50,082 nt of DNA, from positions 155,599 through 205,680 of the forward strand of contig JAMPDQ010000001.1 in NCBI GenBank assembly GCA_023665575.1. Reading direction: 5' to 3'. The notes under the pieces were generated by a model. The model saw only the letters and a program-made list of their open reading frames with translations. It had not been told where the DNA came from and did no database searches. Made by a program: the position numbers and the translations under genes. Source of the DNA: Candidatus Amulumruptor caecigallinarius (GTDB lineage: Bacteria > Bacteroidota > Bacteroidia > Bacteroidales > Muribaculaceae). The stretch's first letter is position 1, and each line of letters begins with the position of its first letter. This document shows positions 25,555 to 34,443 of this stretch, piece after piece.

Positions 25555-27132
25555 ATGGCAGGAGGAAGTAATAACATAGCGCGAATGTCACCGCGTCAGA
25601 GGATGATCAATCTGATGTATATCGTCCTTACGGCCATGCTCGCGCTCAACGTCTCGAGCGATGTGCTCAACGGCTTCAGCCAGGTGCGCGAGGGTATTCA
25701 GCAAACAAATCAGAACATGTCTGCACGCAACTCCGTGCAGTTTGAATATCTCGAGGGGCTCTACAGGCAGAACCCGGAGAAGGCGGGCGCCTGGTATGCA
25801 AAAGGTGTGGAGCTCCGCAAACGTGCCGGTGAAGTATATGACGAGATTGAGGCTCTCAAAATCGAGATAGCCCGCGCCGCCGACGGTCCGGAGGGCAATT
25901 ATGCCGACATTGTCAATAATGACGACCTTGAGGCATCATCAGTGACAATGCTCAATCCTACAACGCAAAAGGGGAAAAAGCTCCGTGGCAACATTGATTC
26001 CTTTCGCGAATATGTGGTGTCGCTGATCGGCGATTCCACAAAGAAGGCGTCTGTGCGTGAAATGCTTTCTACAAAGGCAGGCAGCAGCCGCGGCACGGTG
26101 ACCCCACTGAGCTGGGAACAGAAAATGTTTGAGAATATGCCGGCGATTGCTGCGGTGACATTGCTCACAAAGATGCAGAATGATATCCGCCAGGCGGAGG
26201 CTGAAGCACTTGGCAATCTTATCACGAATGTCGACATAGGGGATGTGCGTGTGAATGAGCTCAACGCATATGTGATTCCGAATTCCAACATGGTGATGCG
26301 CGGCGGCAAATATTCGGCCCACATCGTGCTGGCAGCCATCGACACAACCCAGCGCCCCACAATCTATGTGAATGGTGCGCGACTCAACAATGCCGGCGGC
26401 CTGTATGAGTTTGTGGCCGGTTCGGTCGGCACACACGATTATTCAGGCTATATAGAAGTGCCCCGCGGTGACGGATCAACCTACCGGCGTCCGTTCAAAT
26501 CAAGCTACACGGTGATAGAGCCAATGGCCACCATATCACCCACAATGATGAATGTGCTCTATGCCGGCATAGACAACCCGATCAGCATTTCGGTGCCGGG
26601 CGTGCCGATGAGCGCGGTGCAGGCCACAATGAGCAATGGCACGCTGACTCGCAACGGCGACCTCTGGGTGGCCCGCGCATCCAACGTAGGCGGAGAGGCG
26701 GTGATTTCTGTCACTGCCACAGTCGACGGCCGCCCGCAGAGTGTCGGCTCAATGACTTTCCGCGTGCGCAAACTCCCCGACCCGACGGCATTTCTTGCCG
26801 TGAAAGACGCAGCCGGCAACACCGTGCATTACAAAGGGTCGCCGAAGCGCATCTCCAAGGCAGCCCTGATGGGGGCCGACGGCCTCGGCGCGGCGCTCGA
26901 CGACGGAATCCTCAACATCACATACCAGGTGGTGTCGTTCAATACCGTTGTGTTCGACCAGATGGGGAATGCCATTCCGGAAGTGTCTAACGGCTCGCAT
27001 TTCTCACCGCGCCAGCGCGAACAGTTCAAGAGGATGAAAGCAGGCAAAAGCTTCTTTATCTCCAACGTCAAGGCCAAAGGCCCCGACGGCATCACTCGCG
27101 ACATCTCTCCGATGGAGGTAGCACTCAATTAA
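25555..27132 (+). CDS. gldM: T9SS inner-membrane/periplasmic protein PorM/GldM
   Basis: The 525-residue protein has a short cytoplasmic N-terminus (MSPRQRMINLMYI) and a single transmembrane helix (about 18-38, VLTAMLALNVSSDVLNGF). Four consecutive periplasmic domains fill the rest, the first largely helical (about 45-215) and the later ones beta-rich. It links the GldL motor to the PorK-PorN ring across the periplasm. Motifs such as YVIPNSNMVMRGGKYSAHIVLAA and VSVPGVPMSAVQATMSNGT fit the family. Twelve bases separate it from each neighbour. Confidence 0.96.
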   Translation: MAGGSNNIARMSPRQRMINLMYIVLTAMLALNVSSDVLNGFSQVREGIQQTNQNMSARNSVQFEYLEGLYRQNPEKAGAWYAKGVELRKRAGEVYDEIEALKIEIARAADGPEGNYADIVNNDDLEASSVTMLNPTTQKGKKLRGNIDSFREYVVSLIGDSTKKASVREMLSTKAGSSRGTVTPLSWEQKMFENMPAIAAVTLLTKMQNDIRQAEAEALGNLITNVDIGDVRVNELNAYVIPNSNMVMRGGKYSAHIVLAAIDTTQRPTIYVNGARLNNAGGLYEFVAGSVGTHDYSGYIEVPRGDGSTYRRPFKSSYTVIEPMATISPTMMNVLYAGIDNPISISVPGVPMSAVQATMSNGTLTRNGDLWVARASNVGGEAVISVTATVDGRPQSVGSMTFRVRKLPDPTAFLAVKDAAGNTVHYKGSPKRISKAALMGADGLGAALDDGILNITYQVVSFNTVVFDQMGNAIPEVSNGSHFSPRQREQFKRMKAGKSFFISNVKAKGPDGITRDISPMEVALN

Positions 27133-27144
27133 AACAGAAACATC

Positions 27145-28266
27145 ATGAAATTATATCGTAAAATTCTAATAGTTGCAGCCGCCCTGGCGGCCATTGGCTC
27201 CGCAGTGGCACAGGTGGAGAATGCCGGCACGGTGCGCAAACGCTCCGGCAAGGAGAAGAAAACCGAGAAGGGAGGTCCCGGAGTCACCGACCGCATGCAG
27301 GAATTCTATACGCGGAAGGAACCCCACGATGCCGACCTCTCCTACATGAGGGAGATATATCGTGAAATCGATTTGTCTAAGCCAGAGAATTCACCTCTCT
27401 ATTATCCGGAGGATGTGATTGACAATCAGAAGAACCTGTTTAGGCTGATTCTTGACCTTGTGGTGTCAGGACAGCTCCCCGCATATGAATATCTTGACGG
27501 ACGCGAGATTTTTACCGACCAATATAAGGTGAATGTCGGCGAGATGCTCGACCGCTTCGGAATATATTATCAGCAAGGGAAAGGCTCCACAGAGAAGAAT
27601 CCAAAATATGTGATTGAAGAGGCCGATGTGCCGACAACACAGGTGCTTAATTATTATATACTTGAGAAATGGGAGTTTGACAAGCGCAGCAACCGCATGA
27701 AGACCCGTGTAGAGGCAATATGCCCGGTGCTCAATCGTGTGGGCGACTTCGGAGGTGAGGCCCGCTACCCGATGTTTTGGGTGAAATATGATGCACTGCG
27801 CCCCCGGCTTGCACAACAATATGTGTTTCTCACCGACGACAACAACCTGCCTCAATACAGCCTTGACGACTATTTCAATCTCGGGATGTATGACGGCGAC
27901 ATCTATAAAACACGCAATCTGCGCAACCTCTCCATGGTGCAGATGTTTCCCGACCCTGACGATTTGAAGCGTGCGCAAGACAGCATCGACAATCGTCTGA
28001 ACACCTACGGGAAGGATATGTGGACACCGACACGCGAGGAATATCTTGCGCAGAAAGAGCGCGAGGAGGAGATTGCAAAGGCGATAGCCAACGGCGATTC
28101 GATTCCCGACCGCACGGTGGTGTCGTCGAAAGACATCACAGAGACCAAGAAAGCAAAGAAGCGCAGCTCACGCAAGCGCTCCAACAAGAAACCGAAGGTA
28201 AAGAGCGGCGGGGGCGGCGGCTCCAACGCATCGGCTGAAAAGTCTGTGCGTCGCAGAAGAAGATAA
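27145..28266 (+). CDS. gldN: T9SS periplasmic ring protein PorN/GldN with basic C-terminal tail
   Basis: The 373-residue protein has a signal peptide (about 1-22, ending SAVAQ). The family core follows: WYRE-like YMREIYREIDL, NSPLYYPE, LFRLILDLVVSGQLPAYEYLDG, EKWEFDKRSNRM, EARYPMFWVKYDALRP and DDYFNLGMYDGDIYKTRNLRNLSM. GldN partners PorK in the periplasmic ring. The C-terminus (about 325-373) is unusual: it is rich in Lys, Arg and Ser, has a Gly5 linker, and ends RRRRR. It is the last gene of the cluster, followed by a strong terminator. Confidence 0.95.
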   Translation: MKLYRKILIVAAALAAIGSAVAQVENAGTVRKRSGKEKKTEKGGPGVTDRMQEFYTRKEPHDADLSYMREIYREIDLSKPENSPLYYPEDVIDNQKNLFRLILDLVVSGQLPAYEYLDGREIFTDQYKVNVGEMLDRFGIYYQQGKGSTEKNPKYVIEEADVPTTQVLNYYILEKWEFDKRSNRMKTRVEAICPVLNRVGDFGGEARYPMFWVKYDALRPRLAQQYVFLTDDNNLPQYSLDDYFNLGMYDGDIYKTRNLRNLSMVQMFPDPDDLKRAQDSIDNRLNTYGKDMWTPTREEYLAQKEREEEIAKAIANGDSIPDRTVVSSKDITETKKAKKRSSRKRSNKKPKVKSGGGGGSNASAEKSVRRRRR

Positions 28267-28288
28267 ACGGAATATATGCCCGCAACAT

Positions 28289-28333
28289 AAGGCTGTGTCG
28301 TAATTGTGATTTTACGACACAGTCTTTTTTTTT
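28289..28333 (+). terminator. Terminator of the T9SS operon
   Basis: AAGGCTGTGTCGTAA (28289-28303) pairs with TTACGACACAGTCTT (28312-28326) with a single G-T pair, and a run of T follows. It begins 22 bp after the gldN stop. Confidence 0.93.
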
Positions 28334-28545
28334 CATGCCCGGCGGTGCAGCTCATGCTGTAGGCACACTACTCTCATTGTTGGCATTCGGCCTCAGTCTG
28401 CAATCTGTCACGAGCTGTAGACTTGCAGATATTTGGCGTCAATAATTCAGAAATTGGCGAATAAAATAAAAGAATGCCACGTAAGGATTAATTTGCATGG
28501 AAATTTGCAAAGTGACAGAATAAAATGTTAAAATCACGAAAATTA

Positions 28546-28577
28546 TTTGGATGATATGTTATAAAATTTTAAATTTG
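28546..28577 (+). promoter_or_regulatory. Bacteroidetes-type promoter of susC
   Basis: TTTG (28546-28549), then exactly 20 nt, then TAAATTTG (28570-28577) matches the consensus. The expected transcript start near 28583 leaves a 5' leader of about 175 nt before the susC ATG. Confidence 0.8.
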
Positions 28578-28759
28578 CGATTAGTTAAAGTTTATACACA
28601 TATTTTAACATACCATGATTCCCCGTGATTTAGCAGTCTGCAATGGCCGGAGTTTGGGGGAAATACTTGCTTAATTGCATTGTAAGCAGATGAAATTTTG
28701 GCACGTTACACTTTTTTCAGATAATAATTAGAACATAATAACTATCTAAATTATTCAGT

Positions 28760-31700
28760 ATGAAAAAACTTTTTTTAATCATGATGTCGCTGATAGCGGT
28801 CAGCTGGAGCGTAATGGCTCAGACCACAATCAGCGGTAGCGTCGTTGATGCAGGCAACGATGAGCCTCTGATCGGCGTCACTATCATGCCGGTAGGCGGA
28901 GGCCAGGGCACGGCAACTGACATTGACGGTAAATTCACACTCACCGTTCCGTCAGGCGTCACCACTGCCAAAGTCAGCTATGTCGGCTATAAGGAGCAGA
29001 CAGTGAAGCTTCAGAACGGCATGGTGATTCACCTGGCTTCATCTTCCACCAATCTTGACGATGTTGTGGTTGTGGCCTATGGTACTGCCAACAAGGAATC
29101 TCTTACAGGTTCTGTTGCCGTTGTGGGGTCCAAGGAAATTTCAGAGCGTCCCGTAACATCAGTGACAACCGCACTTGAGGGCAGCTCTCCGGGTGTGAAT
29201 GTGAACAGCTCCACGGGCTATCCGGGCTCTTCACCCTCAATCCGTATCCGCGGCTTCAACTCATTCAGCAATAAAGCTCAGGATCCTTTGTATGTTGTTG
29301 ACGGCATTGTGTTCAACGGCTCCATCGCCGAGCTCAACCCCGCCGACGTTGAGTCGATGTCAGTGCTGAAGGATGCCGCATCCTGCGCACTTTACGGTTC
29401 ACGCGGTGCCAACGGTGTTGTGCTCATCACAACCAAAAAGGCAAAAGGCCAGGGCAAAGTGGATGTGAATTTCCAGATGAACCTCGGCGCATACGAAGTG
29501 GCACTCCCCCTCTACGACCGTCTCAACGCAGAGCAGTGGATGGAGGCATCTCTTGTGGGCTACACCAACAACGTGGCAACAAAGCAGAACATTTCTTACG
29601 CCGATGCACTTGCCCAGACAAGAAATTCTTTCGTAAGCTCATATCTTAAGGGTGTGAATGTGTTCGGACGTTACGATATCGACGGCAACATCACAGGCGT
29701 TCCCGCAAACGAGATGTTTGACGAAAACGGACGACTCGCCGAGGGCACATTCATCCTTCCCGGATATAACGATCTTAACTGGTGGGATGCCATCACACGC
29801 ACAGGCTTCCGCGAGGAATACAACCTCAACGCTGCCGGCTCCACAGATAAATTTGACATCTTCGCATCGGCCGGCTATCTGAAGCAGGATGGTTATGTGA
29901 TAGAAACAGACTATGAGCGCTTCACAGGCCGACTCAATGCAAATTTCCGTCCCGTAAGCTATTTCAAGGCCGGAATCAACCTCGCAGCATCCTACACGGA
30001 GGGCTCTACAGCCAATGTAAACGCAAGCGACCTAAACACCACTATCAACCCCTTCAATGTTCAGACCTACGCTCCGATTCAGTCAATTTATCAGCATGAT
30101 GAAAATGGCGAAATCGTTCTTGACGAGCAGGGAAGTCCGGTATACAGCGTCAGCGGTCTTAACTCGGGCGGCAATATCATCTGGGCAACCAGACTCAACA
30201 AGATCCACAATGAGGCTATCAACATGGATGGTTCAATCTATGGAACAGCCGTCATCCCCTACGGCTTTGAGCTTACTCTGCGTGCCGGAATGTACAGAAG
30301 CAAATCTTCATATTCAGACTATAGCAACAACCAGGTCGGTTCGCAAGCCGGTGTGGGAGGTCTCGATGAAGAGTTTGACACTTACAACAACTACACATTC
30401 AACCAAGCCCTCAACTGGAGTCACGAATATGGCCTGAATCATATTGACGTGCTCCTCAGCCACGAGAACAACAGCTATAACACAGCTTACTCATTTGTGA
30501 GAGCTTCAGGTCAGAAACTCGACAACCAGTATATCCTCTCCAACTTCGAGGAGGTAACCAACCATATTGAGGGTTCAAGCGGCTATCGCACCGAATCATA
30601 TCTCGGCCGTGTGCGCTACAACTGGGACCAGAAATATTTCGGTGAGTTCTCTATCAACCGTGACGGCACATCACAGTTTCACAAAGACAAACGCTGGGGT
30701 ACATTCTGGAGTGTGGGTGCAAGCTGGATTATCTCAAAAGAGAAATTCATGCAAAACCTCACATGGCTTGACTATTTGAAATTCCGCGCTGCTTATGGTG
30801 CAGTTGGCAACAACCAGAACTGCGGTTATTACAACTATCTGACGCTTTACAGCTGGACAGGCACCGGACACCTTGTTCCCGACCAGCTTGCAGCACCCGA
30901 TTTGAAGTGGGAGTCGACCAACACACTTGACCTTGCGCTCGAGGGTTCACTCTTCAACGACCGCTTCAACTTCAGCATCGGCTTCTTCGACAAGCGCAAT
31001 GCCGACCTTATCTATTCTCTGGTGAAACCCTGGTCAGGCGGCCAGATGGGCGGTGGCTACAATCCCTCCATCCTCACCAACATCGGCGAGATGCAGAATC
31101 TCGGATGGGAGCTTTCATTCGGTGTTGACATTATCAGAAATGCCAACCTTGTATGGAACTTCAACTGCGACTTCTCATTCATCAAGAATAAGATCAAGAA
31201 ACTTCCCGATGGAAAGAACCTGCCCGGCCAGGCACTCTTCCAGGGCAAGAGCCTGTATGAGAACTACAACTACGAATGGGCAGGTGTTGACATGAGCAAC
31301 GGTCGCTCACTCTATGAGATGAATCCGGATTCTCCCGATTTCTATTCATATAATGAAGCCGGCGAATACAATTTCAACAGTGATTTGTGGGATCAGTATG
31401 TTGCCAACGCAAAGGCTGACGGCGTATATGTGAACATCGACGGCAAAGACTACACTTACAAAACTGCATACGCAGGCCGCAAACTCACCGGCACCAAGCT
31501 TCCGACTGTTTACGGCTCGTTCGGCACCAACCTCAGCTGGAAAGGCATCCACTTCGGCATGCTCTTCACCTACAGCCTCGGCGGCAAGATTCAGAACAGC
31601 ATGTATCAGGGCATGATGAGTGTGAACGACCAGCAGCCTCAGGCTCTCCACAAGGACATTCTCGGCTCTTGGACAGAAGCGCCCGCCGACCTCGACATGA

Positions 31701-32032
31701 ACTCGGCCGACCGCATCAACCCGCATGCGACTCCGATTAACAACTCTGCCATCAGCACGGACAACTATGCATCGAACAGCTCTCAGAATCTGATCAGCGC
31801 AAGCTATCTCACTCTGAAGAACATCAACCTCTCATACGACCTCCCCGCAAAATGGGTGAGCGCACTCAAACTCCAGAACATCAACATCGGCTTCCAGATG
31901 GAGAATGCATTCATCGCAACGGCAATGAAGGGTCTCAACCCCGAAGCTTCAATCGGTGGTGCAGTAGGTAGCAACGGCGCATATTATCAGCCGGCACGCA
32001 CTTACACATTCCAGCTCAACGTGAGATTCTAA
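28760..32032 (+). CDS. SusC/RagA family TonB-linked outer-membrane transporter
   Basis: The 1090-residue protein has a signal peptide (about 1-20, SVMAQ). A carboxypeptidase-D regulatory-like domain (about 22-95, SGSVVDAGNDEPLIGVTI), a TonB-box-like segment (VVVVAYGT, about 102-109) and the plug domain (SIRIRGFNSFS, then DPLYVVDGIVF and LKDAASCALYGSRGANGVVLITTKK) follow. A 22-strand barrel ends in an aromatic residue (LNVRF). It imports glycans or peptides captured by the SusD partner encoded downstream. No glycoside hydrolase, anti-sigma factor or hybrid regulator is nearby, so the substrate is unknown. Confidence 0.97.
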   Translation: MKKLFLIMMSLIAVSWSVMAQTTISGSVVDAGNDEPLIGVTIMPVGGGQGTATDIDGKFTLTVPSGVTTAKVSYVGYKEQTVKLQNGMVIHLASSSTNLDDVVVVAYGTANKESLTGSVAVVGSKEISERPVTSVTTALEGSSPGVNVNSSTGYPGSSPSIRIRGFNSFSNKAQDPLYVVDGIVFNGSIAELNPADVESMSVLKDAASCALYGSRGANGVVLITTKKAKGQGKVDVNFQMNLGAYEVALPLYDRLNAEQWMEASLVGYTNNVATKQNISYADALAQTRNSFVSSYLKGVNVFGRYDIDGNITGVPANEMFDENGRLAEGTFILPGYNDLNWWDAITRTGFREEYNLNAAGSTDKFDIFASAGYLKQDGYVIETDYERFTGRLNANFRPVSYFKAGINLAASYTEGSTANVNASDLNTTINPFNVQTYAPIQSIYQHDENGEIVLDEQGSPVYSVSGLNSGGNIIWATRLNKIHNEAINMDGSIYGTAVIPYGFELTLRAGMYRSKSSYSDYSNNQVGSQAGVGGLDEEFDTYNNYTFNQALNWSHEYGLNHIDVLLSHENNSYNTAYSFVRASGQKLDNQYILSNFEEVTNHIEGSSGYRTESYLGRVRYNWDQKYFGEFSINRDGTSQFHKDKRWGTFWSVGASWIISKEKFMQNLTWLDYLKFRAAYGAVGNNQNCGYYNYLTLYSWTGTGHLVPDQLAAPDLKWESTNTLDLALEGSLFNDRFNFSIGFFDKRNADLIYSLVKPWSGGQMGGGYNPSILTNIGEMQNLGWELSFGVDIIRNANLVWNFNCDFSFIKNKIKKLPDGKNLPGQALFQGKSLYENYNYEWAGVDMSNGRSLYEMNPDSPDFYSYNEAGEYNFNSDLWDQYVANAKADGVYVNIDGKDYTYKTAYAGRKLTGTKLPTVYGSFGTNLSWKGIHFGMLFTYSLGGKIQNSMYQGMMSVNDQQPQALHKDILGSWTEAPADLDMNSADRINPHATPINNSAISTDNYASNSSQNLISASYLTLKNINLSYDLPAKWVSALKLQNINIGFQMENAFIATAMKGLNPEASIGGAVGSNGAYYQPARTYTFQLNVRF

Positions 32033-32053
32033 CGGAGTAAGTGAGACTAATCG

Positions 32054-32078
32054 GTTCACAACTTTAAAACTTGTGAAC
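32054..32078 (+). promoter_or_regulatory. Hairpin between susC and susD
   Basis: GTTCACAA (32054-32061) pairs with TTGTGAAC (32071-32078) across a 9-nt loop. No T-run follows, so it is more likely a stability or processing element in a shared mRNA than a terminator. Confidence 0.5.
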
Positions 32079-32110
32079 GTGAATAAAAATTTCAATAAGA
32101 ATTAAATATT

Positions 32111-33943
32111 ATGAAGAAAGTATCATTATATACAGGCTGCGCGGCGCTCATGTTCTCAGGAATGTTCACCGCATGCTCAAGCAGCTACCTCGATACTACA
32201 CCCGGTGCCGATGTGCCCAACACAGAGCTTAGCGATCCTTCGGTTGCCAAAGAGGCTGTGGCCGGTATGTTCGAGACAATGAACCAGCAGTATCAGGCTT
32301 ATGAAACCAACCAGAACTGCGGTGAGGCCACAATGAACAACAACTGTAACGAGGCGTTCGGCGATGACTTCATCTCGGGAATCTGGAACACCATGCCGGG
32401 ACTGCGCGGCTGGGAGCGCATGGGCAACAACACATCTTATGCCAACGGCCTCCCCTGGATGTATTATTACGGCTTGATTGGCCAGGCCAACAACCTTATC
32501 GCAGCAATCCCCGCAACATCGCAGGACCTCGGCGGCCTTTCGGGAGCAATTCTCCTCTATAAGGCTCAGGCACTCACAATCCGCGCTCACGCCTACACAA
32601 AGCTGATGACTTATTTCGGCCAGCGCTGGGAGGATTCCGACAATGGCGAGGCTTATTGCATGGTGCTCCGCAAAGAGCCCGGCACTGACGCTGCCCCACT
32701 TGCAAAGATGAACCAGGTGTTCGACCTGATATATGCGGATGTAGCTGAAGCTGAAAAGCTCTATGATGCATCAGGCCTCGACCGCGCTGAAAAATATGAG
32801 TGCAACAAGTCGGTGGCTCAGGGCACACTCGCACGTGCCGCCCTGCTCAAGCATGACTGGGCAACAGCCGCCAAGAAAGCCAAAGAGGCTCGCGCCGGCT
32901 ATACAATCATGAATGAGACCGAACTTTTCGCCGGCTTCTTCACCACTTGCAATGATTTCATGTGGGAGATGAATCCGATTGAAGTCACCACCTACTATTG
33001 GTCATGGGGTTCACACTATGCATGCAACGGCCAGTATGTGAAAAACTGGGGTTATGGTGCAGGTGCAATCAATATCGACCTCTATAACAAGATGGACAAG
33101 AAAGACATCCGTCGCAAATTCTTTTTCACGCCTGACAAGATTGAAGCAATGGGCACACGCCAGAATCCCGGCAAGCTCAAAGCTGACGCTTTCTGGAACA
33201 AGGATATGGTTTCTTCCGACCTCTGCAGCGTTGCATTCGGCAATGTATACGACAAAAACACCAAAAAAGGTGGTTTGATTGACTGCGTTGTGAACTGGGC
33301 TTTCGACTATCTCGAGAAAACATTTACAGGCGACAGAACCCTCATCACTCCCACCAAAGATGGCATCTACAACTACCTGATGATTACCTACAACCAGCCG
33401 GATAAAAACAAATGTGTGCGATTGAGCAATGACGCTGCGGGCAATACCAGATATGGCCAGGTGACCAACATCACTTTCGGCGGCCAGTGCAAGTTCTGGT
33501 CAATCACACCCTATGGTAATGGCTCATTCCCCTGGATGCGTGCATCGGAGATGGTGCTCACCGAAGCTGAGGCTCTCTACATGAGCGGCGACGAGAACGG
33601 CGCAAAGGCAGCCCTCACCGAGCTGATGTCAAAGCGCGTCAGCGGCTACACCTGCAAGACTTCAGGCCAGGCTCTACTTGATGAGATCCGCACCAACCGC
33701 CGCGTTGAGCTTTGGGGCGAAGGCTTTGCCTTCACCGACTTGAAGCGTTGGAACATGCCGCGTATCCGCCGCGAATGGGTTGCCGGTGATCCCACCTCAG
33801 GCAACGTGCCTCCGGGCGAAGGCCTCACCAGCCGCACTACATCACCGAGCTACAACAACGGCTGGCGTTTCACAATTCCGCTGCGTGAAACCCAGTATAA
33901 CTCCATGATTGACCTGTCGCAGCTGAAAAAATTCGGCGACTGA
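32111..33943 (+). CDS. SusD/RagB family nutrient-binding outer-membrane lipoprotein
   Basis: The 610-residue surface lipoprotein has a lipobox at FTAC (Cys22), followed by SSSYLDTTPGADVPN, the usual SusD opening. Helical TPR-like segments are seen around AQALTIRAHAYTKLMTYFGQRW and LARAALLKHDWATAAKKAKEARAGY. The C-terminal conserved part (MRASEMVLTEAEALYMSGDENGAKAALTELMSKR, LLDEIRTNRRVELWGEGFAFTDLKRWNMP) is clear. It forms the lid of the SusC transporter. It lies 78 bp after susC and is probably cotranscribed. Confidence 0.96.
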   Translation: MKKVSLYTGCAALMFSGMFTACSSSYLDTTPGADVPNTELSDPSVAKEAVAGMFETMNQQYQAYETNQNCGEATMNNNCNEAFGDDFISGIWNTMPGLRGWERMGNNTSYANGLPWMYYYGLIGQANNLIAAIPATSQDLGGLSGAILLYKAQALTIRAHAYTKLMTYFGQRWEDSDNGEAYCMVLRKEPGTDAAPLAKMNQVFDLIYADVAEAEKLYDASGLDRAEKYECNKSVAQGTLARAALLKHDWATAAKKAKEARAGYTIMNETELFAGFFTTCNDFMWEMNPIEVTTYYWSWGSHYACNGQYVKNWGYGAGAINIDLYNKMDKKDIRRKFFFTPDKIEAMGTRQNPGKLKADAFWNKDMVSSDLCSVAFGNVYDKNTKKGGLIDCVVNWAFDYLEKTFTGDRTLITPTKDGIYNYLMITYNQPDKNKCVRLSNDAAGNTRYGQVTNITFGGQCKFWSITPYGNGSFPWMRASEMVLTEAEALYMSGDENGAKAALTELMSKRVSGYTCKTSGQALLDEIRTNRRVELWGEGFAFTDLKRWNMPRIRREWVAGDPTSGNVPPGEGLTSRTTSPSYNNGWRFTIPLRETQYNSMIDLSQLKKFGD

Positions 33944-33985
33944 TGAAACAGAAGCATCCCGGCCCACGGGCCGGCAACATATATC

Positions 33986-34019
33986 GGGAGGGAAGGCACA
34001 AGCCTTCCCTCCCCTTTTT
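33986..34019 (+). terminator. Terminator of the susCD operon
   Basis: GGGAGGGAAGGC (33986-33997) and GCCTTCCCTCCC (34002-34013) form a perfect 12-bp stem with a 4-nt loop and are followed by TTTTT. Confidence 0.93.
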
Positions 34020-34158
34020 GTTTCGTTCTCTCCACTTTTATAGAGACAGATGCGGTGAAGATGAAATTTTGATTTTAATTTTTTTTTTCTTTAATTTGTA
34101 ATCTGTCATCACAAGTGCCTCAACGGTCTGAAACGATACGGCACTTACCCGGCTACGC

Positions 34159-34399
34159 AAGGCTCCATTCCCCCAAAAATGTTAAGGCGGGGGACGCAAA
34201 TTTGCGAGACAGGGGTAACTTTAAAAGCGGAATAATTTTACAAACTCAAGTATAACCTCTAACCTCTAACCTCCTTGCTTTTCGCAAGTTGAAAACTTGC
34301 GAAAGTTGAATTACAAATTTAAATTAATGCTTCATTCTGATACAGAAATATTGGCATCGATTGGTCTCAGCCTTAACATTTTTTTGGGAATGGAGTCTT
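34159..34399 (+). repeat. MITE-like intergenic element, copy C (full length, 241 bp)
   Basis: The terminal inverted repeats are 34159-34186 and 34372-34399 (about 28 bp, imperfect; AAGGCTCCATTCCCCC against GGGAATGGAGTCTT). The inside holds a CGCAAATTTGCG palindrome, CCTCTAACCTCTAACCTC repeats, and a TTTTCGCAAGTTgaaAACTTGCGAAA hairpin. There is no coding capacity. Blocks recur at 4298, 15345, 44886 and 46488. Confidence 0.8.
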
Positions 34400-34443
34400 A
34401 GAGATCTGAAAAGCGACAACTAACAACACAAAAACACGCTGAT

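Larger units (their letters stand above)
28267..28759 (+). other. Intergenic region between gldN and susC
   Basis: It contains the gldN terminator (28289-28333), a pair of AATTTGCA direct repeats (28490-28497 and 28502-28509, 12-nt period), the susC promoter (28546-28577) and an AT-rich leader of about 175 nt. No ORF or RNA fold that I recognise is present. Confidence 0.7.
33944..34443 (+). other. Intergenic region between susD and the C10 protease gene
   Basis: It contains the susD terminator, then about 140 bp of AT-rich sequence without recognised features, then the 241-bp MITE-like element (34159-34399). No gene is visible. Confidence 0.75.

Noticed and set aside
28580-28759. Possible riboswitch in the susC leader
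   Set aside because: No known aptamer core or terminator/anti-terminator pair could be recognised; the leader is simply AT-rich.
28760-33943. A full polysaccharide utilisation locus around susCD
   Set aside because: No glycoside hydrolase, sulfatase, hybrid two-component system or ECF sigma/anti-sigma gene lies nearby; the C10 protease downstream has its own terminator-separated unit.
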